From Zygnema cylindricum (lineage: Eukaryota > Streptophyta > Zygnematophyceae > Zygnematales > Zygnemataceae), in the NCBI GenBank assembly GCA_037447655.1, contig JBBHKE010001834.1, positions 124,001 through 188,000 on the forward strand: DNA of 64,000 nt. Reading direction: 5' to 3'. The notes below the pieces were generated by a model. It was not told the DNA's origin and searched no databases. It saw only the letters and a program-made list of their open reading frames with translations. The position numbers were made by a program, and so were the translations under genes. Shown piece after piece: positions 1 to 12,605 of the stretch (positions are counted from its first letter, which is position 1; every line of letters starts with the position of its first letter).

Positions 1-3000
1 TAGCGCAAACTCAAATTTGTGTTAGAAACATGGTTTAACGTTTTTTTTAACTTATTTTGTAGGCGTTGACAATATAATGGATTTCTTACAACTATTGCTG
101 CTAATGTAAACATAAAATTCAGTTACAAACATGGTTCAGAGTTTTTTTTGCCTCTTTTTGTGACCACAAACAATAAACGATGTTTCTTACAAATATCTTT
201 GTTAGCGAAAACTCAAATTTTTGTTAGAAACATGATTTAGGGTTTTTTTTAACATATTTTGTAGGCGTTAACAATATAAAGGGTTTCTTTCCACTATTAT
301 TGTTAGCGAAAACACAAAATTGAGTTACAACCATGGTTTGGTGTTTATTTTACATCTTTTAACATCTTTTTTTTACATCTTTCTGTGACCGCGTACAATA
401 AATGATGTTTCTTACAAATATCTTTGTTAGCGCAAACTCAAATTTGAGTTAGAAACATGGTTTAGGGTTATTTTTGCCTCTTTTTGTGAGGGTTAACAAT
501 ATAAAGGGTTTGTAACCACTTTTATTGTAAGCTCAAAAACAAACTTGAGTTACAAACATGGTTCAAAGTTTATTTTACATCTTTTTTTGACAACGTACAA
601 TAAACGATGTTTCTTACAAATGTCTTTGTTAGCGCAAACTAAATTTGTGTTACAGACATAATTTAGGGTTTTTTTTTAATTTATTTTGTGAGCGTTAACA
701 ATGTAAAGGGTTTCTTACCACTATTATTGTTACCGCAAACACAAACTTGAGTTACAAACATGGTTCAGAGTTTATTTAGCATATTTTGTGACCGCTTACA
801 ATAAACGATGTTTCTTACAAATATCTTTGTTAGCGCAAACCCAAATTTGTATGGTTTAGGGTTTTTTTTAACTTATCTTGTGAGCGTTAACAATATAAAG
901 GGTTTCTTACCACTATTATTGTTACCGCAAACACAAACTTGAGTTACAAACATGGTTCAGAGTTTATTTAGCATATTTTGTGACCGCGTACAATAAACGA
1001 TGTTTCTTACAAATATCTTTTTAGCGCAAAGTCAAATTTGTGTTAGAAACATGGTTTAGGGTTTTTTTTAAATTATTTTGTGAGCGTTAACAATATAAAG
1101 GGTTTATTACCATTATTAATGTAAGCACAAACACAAACTTGAGTTACAACATGGTTTGGAGTTTATTTTAGTTCTTTTGTGACCGCGTACAATAAACAAT
1201 GTTTCTTACAAATTTATTTGTTAGCGCAAACTCAAATTTGTATTAGAAACATGGTTTAGGGTTTTTTTTAACTTATTTTGTGAGCTTTAACAATATAAAG
1301 GTTTTCTTACAACTAATGTTGTTAGCTTAAAAACAAAATTCACTTACAAACTTGGTTCAGAGTTTATTTTACCTCTTTTTGTGACCGCGAACAATAAACG
1401 ATGTTTCTTACAAATATCTTTGTTACCGCAAATTCAAATTTCTGTTAGAAACATGGTTTAGGGTTTTTTTTAACTTATTTTGTGAGGGTTAACAATATAA
1501 AGGGTTTCTTACCAGTATTATTGTAAGCTCAAACACAAACTTGAGTTACAAACATGGCTAAGAGTTTATTTTGCCTCTTTTTGTGACCGCGTACAATAAA
1601 CGTTGTTTCTTACAAATATCTTTGTTAGCCCAAACGCAAATTTGTGTTAGAAAGATGGTTTAGTGTTTTTTTTTACTTTTTTTGTGAGCGTCAACAATAT
1701 AAAGGGTTTCTTACCACTATTATTGTAAGCCCAAACACAAACTTGAGTTACAAACATGGTTCAGAGTTTATTTTACATATTTTTGTGATCTTATACAATA
1801 AACGATGTTTCTGACAAAAATCTTTGTAAGTGCAAACTCAAATTTGCATTAGAAACATGGATTAGGGTTTTTTTTGTACTTATTTTGTGAGCGTTAACAA
1901 TATAAAGGGTTTCTTACCACAATTATTGTAAGCGCAAACACAAACTTGAGTTACAAATATAGTTTGGAGTTTATTTTAAATCTTTTTGTGACCGCGTACA
2001 ATAAATGATGTTTTTGACAAATATCTTTGTTAGAGCAAACTCAACTTTGTGTTTTAAACATGGTTTTGGGTTTTTTTACTTATTTTGTGAGGGTTAACAA
2101 TATAAAAGGTTTATTAAAACTATTGTTAGCGTAAACACAAAATTCACTTACAAACATGGTTCAGAGTTTATTTTACCTCTTTTTGTGACCGCAAACAATA
2201 AACGATGTTTCTTACAAATAACTTTGTTAGCGCAAACTCAAATTTGTGTTAGAAACATGGTTTAGGGTTTTTTTTAACTTATTTTGTGAGGGTTAACAAT
2301 ATAAAGGGTTTCTAACCACTATTATTGTAAGCTCAAACACAAACTTGAGTTACAAACATGGCTAAAAGTTTATTTTACATATGTTTGTGACCCCGTACAA
2401 TAAACGATGTTACTTACAAATATCTTTGTTTGCGCAAACTCAAATTTGTGTTAGAAACATGGTTTAGGGTTTTATTTTTTACTTATTTTGTAAGGGTTAA
2501 CAATATAAAGGGTTTCTAACCACTATTATAGTAAGCTCAAACACAAACTTGAGTTACAAACATGGCTAAGAGTTTATTTTGCCTCTTTTTGTGACCACGA
2601 ACAATAAATGATGTTTCTTACAAATATCTTTGTTACCGCAAATTCAAATTTGTGTTAGAAACATGGTTTAGGGTTTTTTTTAACTTATTTTGTGAGGGTT
2701 AACAATATAAAGGGTTTCTAACCACTATTATTGTAAGCTCAAACACAAACTTGAGTTACAAACATGGCTAAAAGTTTATTTTACATCTGTTTGTGACCCA
2801 GTACAATAAACGATGTTACTTACAAATATCTTTGTTTGCGGAAACTCAAATTTGTGTTAGAAACATGGTTTAGGGTTTTTTTTTACTTATTTTGTAAGGG
2901 TTAACAATATAAAGGCAGTTTCTTACCACTATTATTGTAAGCGCAAACACAATCTTAAGAATTATAAACATGGCTTAGAGATACTTTACATATTTTTGTG

Positions 3001-6000
3001 ACTGCGTACAAGAAACGATGTTTCTTACAAATATCTGTGTTAGCGCAAACTCAAATTTGTGTTGGAAACATGGTTTAGGGTTTTTTTTTAACTTATTTTG
3101 TGAGCATGAACAATATAAAGGGTTTCGTACAACTATTGTTGTTAGCATAAACACCATAATTCAGTTACAAACATGGTTCATAGTTTTTTTTACCTCTTTT
3201 TGTGACCGCCAACAATAAAGATGTTTCTTTCAAATATCTTTGATAGCGGAAACTCAAATTCGTGTTAGAAACATGGTTTAGATTTTTTTTGAACTTATTT
3301 TGTGAGCGTTAACAATATTAAGGGTTTTTTACAACTATTGTTGTTAGCGTAATCACCAAAATTCAATTACAAATAAGGTTCAGAGTTTTTTTTACCTCTT
3401 TTCGTGACTGCGAACAATAAACGATGTTTCTTTCAAATATCTTGTTAGCACAAACTCAAATTTGTGTTAGAAACATAGTTTAGGGTTATTTTTAACTTAT
3501 TTGTGAGCGTTAACAATATAAACGGTTTCTTTTCACTATTATTATAAGCGCAAACACAATCTTGAGTAACAAACATAGCTCAGAGTTTATCTTACATATT
3601 TTTGTGACTGCGTACAATAAACGATGTTTCTTACAAATATCTTTTTTGAGCAAACTCAAATTTGTGTCGGAAACATGGTTTAGGGTTTTTTTTTAAATTA
3701 TTTTGTGACCGTTAACAATATAAAGGGTTTCTTACAACTATTTTTGTTAGCGTAAACACCAAAATTCAGTTACAAACATGGTTCAAAGTTTTTTTTACAT
3801 CTTTTTGTGACCGCGGACAATATACGATGTTTCTTACAAATATCTTTGTTAGCGCAAACTCAAATTTGTGTTAGAAACATGGTTTAGGGTTTTTTTTTAC
3901 TTATTTTGTGAGCGTTAACAATAAAAAGGGTTTCTTATGACTATCATTGTTATTTTAAACACAAAATTGAGTTACGAACATGGTTCAAAGTTTATTTTTC
4001 ATATTTTTGTGAACCCGTACAATAAACGATGTTTCTTACAAATATCTTTGTTAGCGCAAACTCAAATTTGTGTTAGAAACATGGTTTAGGGTTTTTTTTT
4101 ACTTATTTTGTGAGCTTTAACATTATAAAGGGTTTTTTACCACTATTGCTATTAGCGTAAACACAAAATTGAGGAGCAAACATGGTTGAAAGTTTATTTT
4201 ACATATTTTTGTGACCGCGAACAATAAACGATGTTTCTTACAAATATCTTGTAAGCGCACACTCAAATTTGTGTTAGAAACATGGTTTAGGGTTTTTTTA
4301 GCTTATTTTGTGAGCGTTAACAATATAAAGTGTTTCTTACATCTATTATTGTAAGCGCAAACACAAACTTGAGTTACAAACATGGTTCGGAGTTTAAATT
4401 ACATCTTTTTGTGACCGTGAACAATAAACGATAATTCTGAAAAATATCTTTGATAGCGCAAACTCAAATTTGTGTTAGAAACATGGTTTAGAGATTTTTT
4501 TAACTTATTTTGTGAGCGTTTATAATATAAAGGGTTTCTTACCACTATTGCTATTAGCGTAAACACAAAATTGAGGAAGAAACATGGTTGAAAGTTTATT
4601 TTACCTCTTTTTGTGACCGCAAACAATAAACGATGTTTTTTACAAATATGTTTATTAGCGCAAACTCAAATTTGTGTTAGAAACATGGTTTAGGGTTTTT
4701 TTTAACTTATTTTGTGAGCGTTAACAATATAAAGGGTTTCTTACCACTATTATTGTAAGCGCAAACACAAACTTGAGTTACAAACATGGTTCGGAGTTTA
4801 TTTTACATCTTTTTGTGACGGTGTACAATAAACGATGTTTCTTACAAATATCTTTGTTAGCGCAAACTCAAATTTGTGTTAGAAACATGGTTTAGGGTTT
4901 TTTTTTACTTATTTTGTGAGCGTTAACAATAAAAAGGGTTTCTTACGACTATCATTGTTATTTTAAACACAATATTGAGTTACGAACATGGTTCGGAGTT
5001 TAAATTACATCTTTTTGTGACCGTGAACAATAAACGATAATTCTGAAAAATATCTTTGATAGCGCAAACTCAAATTTGTGTTAGAAACATGGTTTAGAGA
5101 TTTTTTTAACTTATTTTGTGAACGTGTATAATATAAAGGGTTTCTTACCACTATTGCTATTAGCGTAAACACAAAATTGAGGAAGAAACATGGTTGAAAG
5201 TTTATTTTACCTCTTTTTGTGACCGCAAACAATAAACGATGTTTTTTACAAATATGTTTGTTAGCGCAAACTCAAATTTGTGTTAGAAACATGGTTTAGG
5301 GTTTTTTTTAACTTATTTTCAGAGCGTTAACAATATAAAGGGTTTCTTACCACTATTATTGTAAGCGTAAACAAAAAATTGAGTTACAAACATGGTTCAA
5401 AGCTATTTTTCATATTTTTGTAACCACATACAATAAACGATGTTTCTTACAAATATCTTTGTTAGCGCAAACTCAAATTTGTGTTAGAAACATGGTTTAG
5501 GGTTTTTTTTTACTTATTTTGTGAGCGTTAACAATATAAAGGGTTTCTTACCACTATTATTGTAAGCGCAAACACAAACTTGAGTTACAAACATGGTTTG
5601 GAGTTTATTTTACATCTTTTTGTAACCGCGTACAATAAACGATGTTTCTTACAAATATCTTTGTTAGTGAAAATTCAAATTTGTGATAGAAACATGGTTT
5701 AGGGTTTTTTCTAACTTATTTTGTGAGCGTCAACAGTATAAAGGGTTTCTTACCACTATTATTGTAAGCGTAAACAAAAAATTGAGTTACAAACATGGTT
5801 CAAAGTTATTTTTCATATTTTTGTGACCACATAAAATAAACAATGTTTCTTACAAATATCTTTGTAAGCGCAAACTCAAATTTGTGTTAGAAACATGGTT
5901 TAGGGTTTTTTTTTACTTATGTTGTGAGCTTTAACAATATAAAGGGTTTCTTACAACAATTGCTATTAGCATAAACACAAAATTGAGTTACAAACATGGT

Positions 6001-6163
6001 TCAAAATTATTTTTCATATTTTTGTGACCACATACAATAAATGATGTTTCTTACAAATATCTTTTTTAGCGAAATCTCAAATTTGTGTTAGAAACATGGT
6101 TGAGGGTTTTTTTTAACTTATTTTCTGAGGGTTAACAGTATAAAGGGTTTCTTACCACTATTG
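1..6163. repeat. Dimeric AT-rich satellite array
   Basis: Tandem array of about 31 units of roughly 200 bp. Each unit splits into two diverged monomers of about 100 bp. One carries caataaacgatgtttcttac and a catggtttaggg block; the other carries caatataaagggtttcttac and a catggttcagag block. Both share gcgcaaac, catggtt and a T-rich run followed by ttgtga at matching positions. The array runs off the left edge of the window. Short open frames inside it are by-products of the repeat and have no independent coding signal. Dimeric satellites of this type are common at centromeres or in heterochromatin, but location cannot be read from this sequence. Confidence 0.95.
4381..5375. repeat. Higher-order duplication in the satellite (606-bp offset)
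   Basis: About 390 bp from 4381 is repeated from 4987 with only a few differences, far closer than neighbouring dimers are to each other. Both copies share private variants such as tttaaattacatc and ataattctgaaaaatatc. The offset of about 606 bp equals three dimers, so this is a recent amplification of a three-dimer block. A second pair, near 3912 and 4920, shares private variants at an offset of about five dimers. Confidence 0.85.
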
Positions 6164-7213
6164 TGTTTTTCTACAACCTCCGTTGCAGGCAGAGAACCAG
6201 CAGTAGTAGTGGAAGTAGACATAAAAACATCACAAACTATCAAAGTACCTACTCAACAGCCAACTTAGAATTGACAGAAAATATGACTCAGAAAGCCAAT
6301 ATGCTTCAAATTTGCCACAGTAATACACAATACAGTAAAGTGACAATTCCAAAAATTGCAGCCCAAATGATTTGTTAAACCATAAGATATGATGTCTAAA
6401 AGTTTCCCAAAAACTGCCCTTAGAAAATCATATTCCCAAAACTGGATACTACAAAATTGTCTAAGTCCTAAGTTTTATACTCACAGTGTGTATCTACTGA
6501 TCTACACTAATTCGGGTAATTGTTACTACAGTTATTATCCTGACTAACGACAAAGCATCCTACGTGTACGTTACTGTACCTTAAAAACCTAATTACTATT
6601 TTCTAAAAACCTGGTTAATGGAACATTATTTTTTATCACACTAAACTACAAAATTATGTTATTCAGATATTTACAGACATTGAACCGTACACAAAACCTT
6701 CTAACCGTACACAAAACCTTCCAAATGCTTAGTCAGCGGTGACCGCTAAAGTCCAGCCCAATGTGGTCATGTAGTACGAAGCACCTGAGTTCTTCGTCAC
6801 TTGTGGTCCTACTCGAATCACGCTTGTGGTCCCACGCAAACACGCTTGTCGTCCTTCGTGAATCGCGCTTGTGGTCCCAAGTGAATCGCGTCCGTTAGAA
6901 CAAATTCGATCGACGATGGTACCGTCGAGCTGTACCATATGTTTCCGAAATACTCGGGACAGATCTCATTCGTCCGATCATGTGAATCGCATCGTCAACT
7001 TTTTGACGCGTATGGCTAACTGTCGGCGCTACTCCGAAAAACCTGCATACGTTATTTCGCCGACACGTGTCCCTGCAAAAGTACGATACACTCTACTGTA
7101 CCTTTTGCTACTGTAACACTAATTAAGGTAGGTATTACAGTAGACTACTAGGAAAAATATCCTAAGATATTTCTACCCCTATTGACTGAAATAAAGATTT
7201 ATAAATTACAACA
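6164..7213 (-). repeat. Element 1 3' LTR
   Basis: In plus orientation it begins tgtttttctacaacc and ends attacaaca. It is followed at once by ctcccctt, the complement of the polypurine tract. Against the right-hand LTR, the first ~240 bp (to about 6410) differ at roughly one position in nine. The remaining ~800 bp show only about three differences. Confidence 0.9.
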
Positions 7214-7269
7214 CTCCCCTTAATCTTTAGACTCAGTTACTCAGTTAGTCCGATAGCATCTCTGCAAAA

Positions 7270-10200
7270 TTATAACTTATGAGCTGGAAGGGCTTTTGTT
7301 AACATGTTAGCCACCATCTTCTCATCTGGTAAATAACACAATTTAACGACTTTTGCAAGTACTTTTTCTCTAACAAAGTGAAGTCTAACATCCATGTGTT
7401 TGCTCTTAAAGTGATGGCTGGGGTTAGAGGCAATTGCTATGGCAGCTTGGTTGTCACACCAGATAGCTTGAGGGCCAGTTTGCATATATTCAAGTTCTTA
7501 TAAAATGGACTTGACCCATAGAAGCTCCTTAAGGGCGGAAGCTAATGCCATATATTCTAACTCCATTGTGTATTGAGCTGTAACCTTTTGTAATTTGCTA
7601 CTCTAGCAGCAAGTTCCATCTCCAATCTTCAGAACGAAGCCGGTCGTAGATTTACGGCTTGGCATATCCCCATAGTTAGCATCGCTCCACGTCTAGATTT
7701 TCACCTCTCCTCCTCCAAGAACAAGCTTGAGATTTCGAGTACCTGCAAGATATCTCAACACTCTTTTTGCTGCTTTCCAGTCTGCCCTTTTAGGATTCTG
7801 CAGACTTCTACTCAAGACTCCCACACCTGCTGCAATGTCGGGTCTCGTACAATTCATAAAATATATAAGACTTCCAACTACCTGTCTATATGGCTTTGGA
7901 GTCATAAACTCATCCTCCCCTGTCTGTAAACTCTCACCGACAATTATGCCTGGATCTGTATCAATTCCTTCCAATTTCTGCCTTAATTCTATGGGAGTTA
8001 CTGATCCTTTCACATCTTTTATTTCAAATCTTTCTAGCATGTTACCTATTGCTTCTTTCTGAGTCAACATAATCAGCCTCTTGTTTCTGTCTCTTACTAC
8101 CTGTATTCCTAAGATGTATTTGGCCTCACCGAGGTCCTTTATCTCGAAACTAGACCTTAAAGCCGCTTTAATGAGGTGTGTTTCATCCATTGACTTACTT
8201 ATTAATAATAAGTCATCCACATATACAGCAATGTAAAGTATCCCATCCTCCCCTTGTAAGTCATATACAAAATGATCTGAGGTAATTCTCTTAAATCCTA
8301 GCCCAGTCAAAAACTCATCTAACTTCAAATTCCACTGGCGTGGGGCTTGTTCTAGCCTGTACAAAGATTTCATCAATTTACACACTAATTCTTCCTTTCC
8401 CTTTTCAACATACATTTCAGGTTGTTTCATATAAATGGTTTCTTTTAACTCTCTGTGCAAAAAAGCAGTTTTAACATCCATTTGTTGTATTTCCATATTC
8501 TCTATAGCCGCTAGACTTAGCAAAATTCTGAGAGTGGGAAATCTGACAACTGGAGAGAAGGTTTCTTCAAAGTCAATACCTTCTTTTTGATTATACCCCT
8601 TGGCCACTAGTCTCGCCTTATATCTTTCGATGGTGTTGTCCGGGTTCAGCTTCACCTTGAATACCCATTTGCTGTCGATGGCTTTTCTGCCCGGAGGAAG
8701 ATCCACCAACTCCCATGTATGTGCCTCCATAATAGGCTTCATTTCATCGTTTGCCGCCTCGATCCACTGATTTCTCTTAGGTGATGAGAAGGCCTCCTAG
8801 ATCGTTAGAGGCTCCTCTATAGCGGCAAAAAAAGCAAAGTGAGAGCTTGATTGCAGACGGCTGCTAGATCTCTTTCCCCCCAGAAATTTTTAGGCTGAGA
8901 TCGTCGGCAACCTCTGATTTTTCTGTTTAGGTTTAACCATAACCTGATCTTGTACAGAGTCTGAATTAGTTCCTTCCACCTGAGGCGTATCTTGTGGTGA
9001 AGCATCCTGTAAAAAGACCAGAGGAACTGAAGGAAGAGGTGTCCCACTTGCCGGTGGAAAGTAGACTCGCTGCGTATGGTGAAAAATGACCTATTCTTGC
9101 TTTTCCTTCGCCGATTTATCTAGCACTTTGAAAAGGTCAACCGAATCCTGTTCATCTTTAATCTTGATATTCCTAGAAATAATCACTTTTTGTTTCTCAA
9201 ATACAAAAACCCTATATCGTTTTGCATTATTATCATACCCCATAAAAATACCTGGTAAGCCCTTAGCCTCCATTTTCCATCTATCCTGTGAAGTATCTAG
9301 AATAAAACACTTGATGACAAAGATTTTAAAGTGGCTAACATCAGGTGTCTCTCCTGTCCAAAGCTCATAAGGTGTGGTGCTAACAGATCTAGAAGCAATT
9401 TTGTTCTTAATATAAAAAGCACAGTTCAGTGCTTCAACCCAGGATTTCAAATCTAGCCCTTTATCTGCAAGCATGGACCGAGCACTCTCTGTCACTGTTC
9501 TATTTAATCTTTCAGAATCACCATTCTGTTCTGGTGTGTAAGGAATAGTAAGATTGTGACTAATACCTTCTTGAATGAGGAATTCTTCGAATTCCTTTGG
9601 TGTGTATTCTCCCCCATTGTCCGATCTCAACGCCAAGATTGGAACTCCATGAAGCTTTTTTCGCCCATGCTTTGTAATGTTTGAAGTGAGTGAATACTTC
9701 ACTCTTATATTGCATGAAGTAAACTTTGGTGTACCTTGAGTAGTCACCTGTGAAAGTGACCATATAATGTACGCCTCATGCCGACGCCACTTGTGAAGGA
9801 CCGAGAACATCAAAGTGTATTAGCTGTAAAACTTTGTCGGATTTGTGGTCTGTTTCATGTGGAAATGGCAATTTGTGTATCTTGCCTAGTGGACAACCAT
9901 CAAATGATTTTATAGGATGAGATGTGAGAGAAACTCCATTAATTTTTCTCGAACTCACCATTTTGTTTTAGACTATCACATTTCATGTGTCCTAATCTCT
10001 TATGCCACAACTCATTATCAGATTCGACATTGGAGTAGAGAACATCATTTTCCTTATATTTAGCCATGTCCATCTCGTACATTTTGCTAGCATCTCTAGT
10101 CCCTGTTACTGCTACTTTCCCTTTCTTTCTAACAACCTGTCTCCCTCCTTTCAGAACAACCTCAAAGCCTTTGCTCTCCACTAATGATGTAGAAAAAAGA

Positions 10201-11411
10201 TTTTTCTTAAAGTTTGGAAAATACAAAACATTGTAAAGGGTTCTCTCTACCGACTTTCCCCCCACATCTACTATCAAAGATATATCACCCTGAGCTGAGG
10301 TTTGAACACTCATGCCACAAGCATAGTAGATACTCTTTGGAGATGTTTGCTGCAGATTTGTAAAAGCCGCTTTGTTCCATCACATGTGGGAAGACGCTCC
10401 CGTGTCCATGATCCATCTTGCATCGTTTGGACCCTCCATGGCAGCCGCCATAGCAAATAACTCTGCCTCCTCTTGCTCATTGAAGCTTAGTGACTCATAT
10501 GCATCAGTTGCAGAAGCTGAAAAAAAAGCATTTCCACGGGAAGGATTTCCAAAAAAACCTCTGTGATACTGGCTCTGTTGCCAACCTGGTCTATATAAAC
10601 CTGTCTCATTAGCCTTGTTGAATTTAGGACAGTACGTGTATCCGTGACCCTTCTCAGAACAATAAAAACAAGTAGTAGATGGCCTATTCTGTCTCTGATT
10701 AAACTGATTCTGATTCTGGTTAAATTGATTCCTATTCTGATTGAAATGCTTTCTTTTGTCAAAGTCTATTCCATATGCTTCAACTTTTCCTTCTCCCTCA
10801 AGGAGTTTAGTATTTGTTTCTTCCTCAAATATAAGATTAAATGCTAACTGAAATGACTAGCTAGCTTTATCATGACTCTTTAATTGATTAGACACACCTT
10901 TGATGCCACTAGGGAGACCTCTAATAAGCAAAGCTACCTGTTGAAACTCAGGAAATGACCACCAAGCAGAAGAGTGACCATCAATGAGCGCACGAAAATT
11001 GTCACAATAATCTACCATAGTTCCCCTTGTGTATTCGTATCCCCAAATTTTTCCAGCCACTAAGAGCTCCTCTTAAACATTCGTTTTCTCAAAAGCGGAT
11101 TTCAGAGATGTCCAAATCTCCCTCGCCTTCTTCATTTTCAATTGCGACATGACCAAATTTTCTGAAATAGAAAGGATTAGATTGTTCCTTGCCATTGAAT
11201 TCTTCTTCGCCCAAGTTGGATCTGTTTCATCAAGGGAGCCATCCAAGACCCCCAATAAATCAGCAGTTTCAAACAAGGATTCAACCATTGCCGCTCAGTA
11301 AGCATACTTTTGGCCATTGAAGAAAGGAATTCTTGACGAAAGGCCCATAACCTGTTGTTCTACAACCACTGTTGCAGGCGGAGAACCAACAGTAGTAGTG
11401 GAATTAGACAT
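7270..11411 (-). pseudogene. Element 1 gag-pol, broken
   Basis: Relic of a Copia polyprotein. The reading frame starts at an ATG at 11411 inside the 5' LTR and passes through the primer-binding site as Gln-Val-Met-Gly. Visible parts are the gag N-terminus, a CX2CX4HX4C zinc knuckle near 10630-10680, an aspartic protease DTGAS motif near 10400, the integrase core (SDNGGEY, PEQNG) at about 9480-9640, reverse transcriptase (MDVKTAFLH, YVDDLLLI) at 8742-7693, and RNase H (WCDNQAAIA) ending in ALPAHKL-stop at 7270. Lesions include TGG to TGA at 11295-11297, a stop just after the protease motif at 10380-10382, and several frameshifts between 10.3 and 9.0 kb and near 7.5-7.7 kb. It cannot make a functional product. 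Confidence 0.92.
11341..11352 (-). promoter_or_regulatory. Element 1 primer-binding site
   Basis: Directly abuts the 5' LTR and reads GGTTATGGGCC on the minus strand. This complements the anticodon arm of initiator tRNA-Met (around GGCCCATAACC), not its 3' end. The same motif recurs at the equivalent place in the other elements here. Confidence 0.8.
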
Positions 11412-12403
11412 AAAAATAGCAGAAACTATCAAAGTACCTACTCAACAACCAACTTAGAACTGACACAAAATATGACTCTGAAAAACCAATATGCTTAAAA
11501 TTTGCCACAGTGATACAAAATACAGTAAACTGAAAATTCTTAAAATTGCAGCCCAAATGACCCAGTAAACCATAAGATATGATGTCTGGAGGTTTCCCAA
11601 AAACTGCCCTTAGAAAATCATATTCCCAAAACTGGATACTACAAAATTGTCTAAGTCCTAAGTTTTATACTCACAGTGTGTATCTACTGATCTACACTAA
11701 TTCGGGTAATTGTTACTACAGTTATTATCCTGACTAACGACAAAGCATCCTACGTGTACGTTACTGTACCTTAAAAACCTAATTACTATTTTCTAAAAAC
11801 CTGGTTAATGGAACATTATTTTTTATCACACTAAACTACAAAATTATGTTATTCAGATATTTACAGACATTGAACCGTACACAAAACCTTCTAACCGTAC
11901 ACAAAACCTTCCAAATGCTTAGTCAGCGGTGACCGCTAAAGTCCAGCCCAATGTGGTCATGTAGTACGAAGCACCTGAGTTCTTCGTCACTTGTGGTCCT
12001 ACTCGAATCACGCTTGTGGTCCCACGCAAACACGCTTGTCGTCCTTCGTGAATCGCGCTTGTGGTCCCAAGTGAATCGCGTCCGTTAGAACAAATTCGAT
12101 CGACGATGGTACCGTCGAGCTGTACCATATGTTTCCGGAATACTCGGGACAGATCTCATTCGTCCGATCATGTGAATCGCATCGTCAACTTTTTGACGCG
12201 TATGGCTAACTGTCGGCGCTACTCCGAAAAACCTGCATACGTTATTTCGCCGACACGTGTCCTTGCAAAAGTACGATACACTCTACTGTACCTTTTGCTA
12301 CTGTAACACTAATTAAGGTAGGTATTACAGTAGACTACTAGGAAAAATATCCTAAGTTATTTCTACCCCTATTGACTGAAATAAAGATTTATAAATTACA
12401 ACA
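11353..12403 (-). repeat. Element 1 5' LTR
   Basis: Right-hand LTR, beginning tgttgttctacaacc and ending attacaaca. It contains the gag start codon at 11409-11411. From about 11600 onward it is almost identical to the left LTR; before that it is clearly diverged. See the finding on the identity breakpoint. Confidence 0.9.
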
Positions 12404-12489
12404 CTCCCCTTAATCTTTAGACTCAGTTACTCAGTTAGTCCGATAGCATCTCTGCAAAATTATAACTTATGAGCTGGAAGGGCTTTTGT
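12404..12489 (-). repeat. Extra copy of element 1 internal 3' end beyond its 5' LTR
   Basis: These 86 bp repeat 7214-7299 exactly: polypurine tract, short spacer and the last codons of RNase H. A normal LTR insertion should return to host DNA at 12404. The copy stops at ttttgt, which is also present in the satellite sequence that follows (tttttgtgaccgcgaac), so the junction has microhomology. Confidence 0.9.
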
Positions 12490-12605
12490 GACCGCGAACA
12501 ATAAACGATGTTTCTTACAAATATGTTTATTAGCGCAAACTCAAATTTGTGTGAGAAACATGGTTTAGGGTTTTTTTACTTATTTTGTGAGCGTTAACAT
12601 TATAA
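12490..12605. repeat. Satellite remnant
   Basis: A little over half of a dimer of the same satellite as 1-6163, recognisable from gaccgcgaacaataaacgatg through catggtttaggg to gagcgttaacattataa. It shows that the array continued here before the retroelement insertions. The next element cuts it off. Confidence 0.9.

Larger units (their letters stand above)
6164..12403 (-). mobile_element. Copia LTR retrotransposon, decayed (element 1)
   Basis: Full-length Ty1/Copia element in minus orientation inside the satellite. The LTRs are about 1,050 bp (6164-7213 and 11353-12403) and end TGTTG/CAACA. The polypurine tract is aaggggag, just inside the left LTR. The primer-binding site lies at 11341-11352. 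Domain order on the minus strand is gag, zinc knuckle, protease, integrase, reverse transcriptase, RNase H, which is the Copia order. The left edge is a clean LTR end against satellite sequence. The right edge is not: 86 bp of internal sequence follows the right LTR before satellite resumes. Stops and frameshifts make it non-functional. Confidence 0.93.

Noticed and set aside
2975-5232. Open frames of 60-75 codons in the satellite
   Set aside because: They repeat with the satellite period, lie on both strands, and have no domain or start context; they are by-products of the repeat.
1-6163. TTTAGGG heptamers as interstitial telomere
   Set aside because: Only one heptamer per ~200-bp unit and never in tandem; it is part of the satellite unit.
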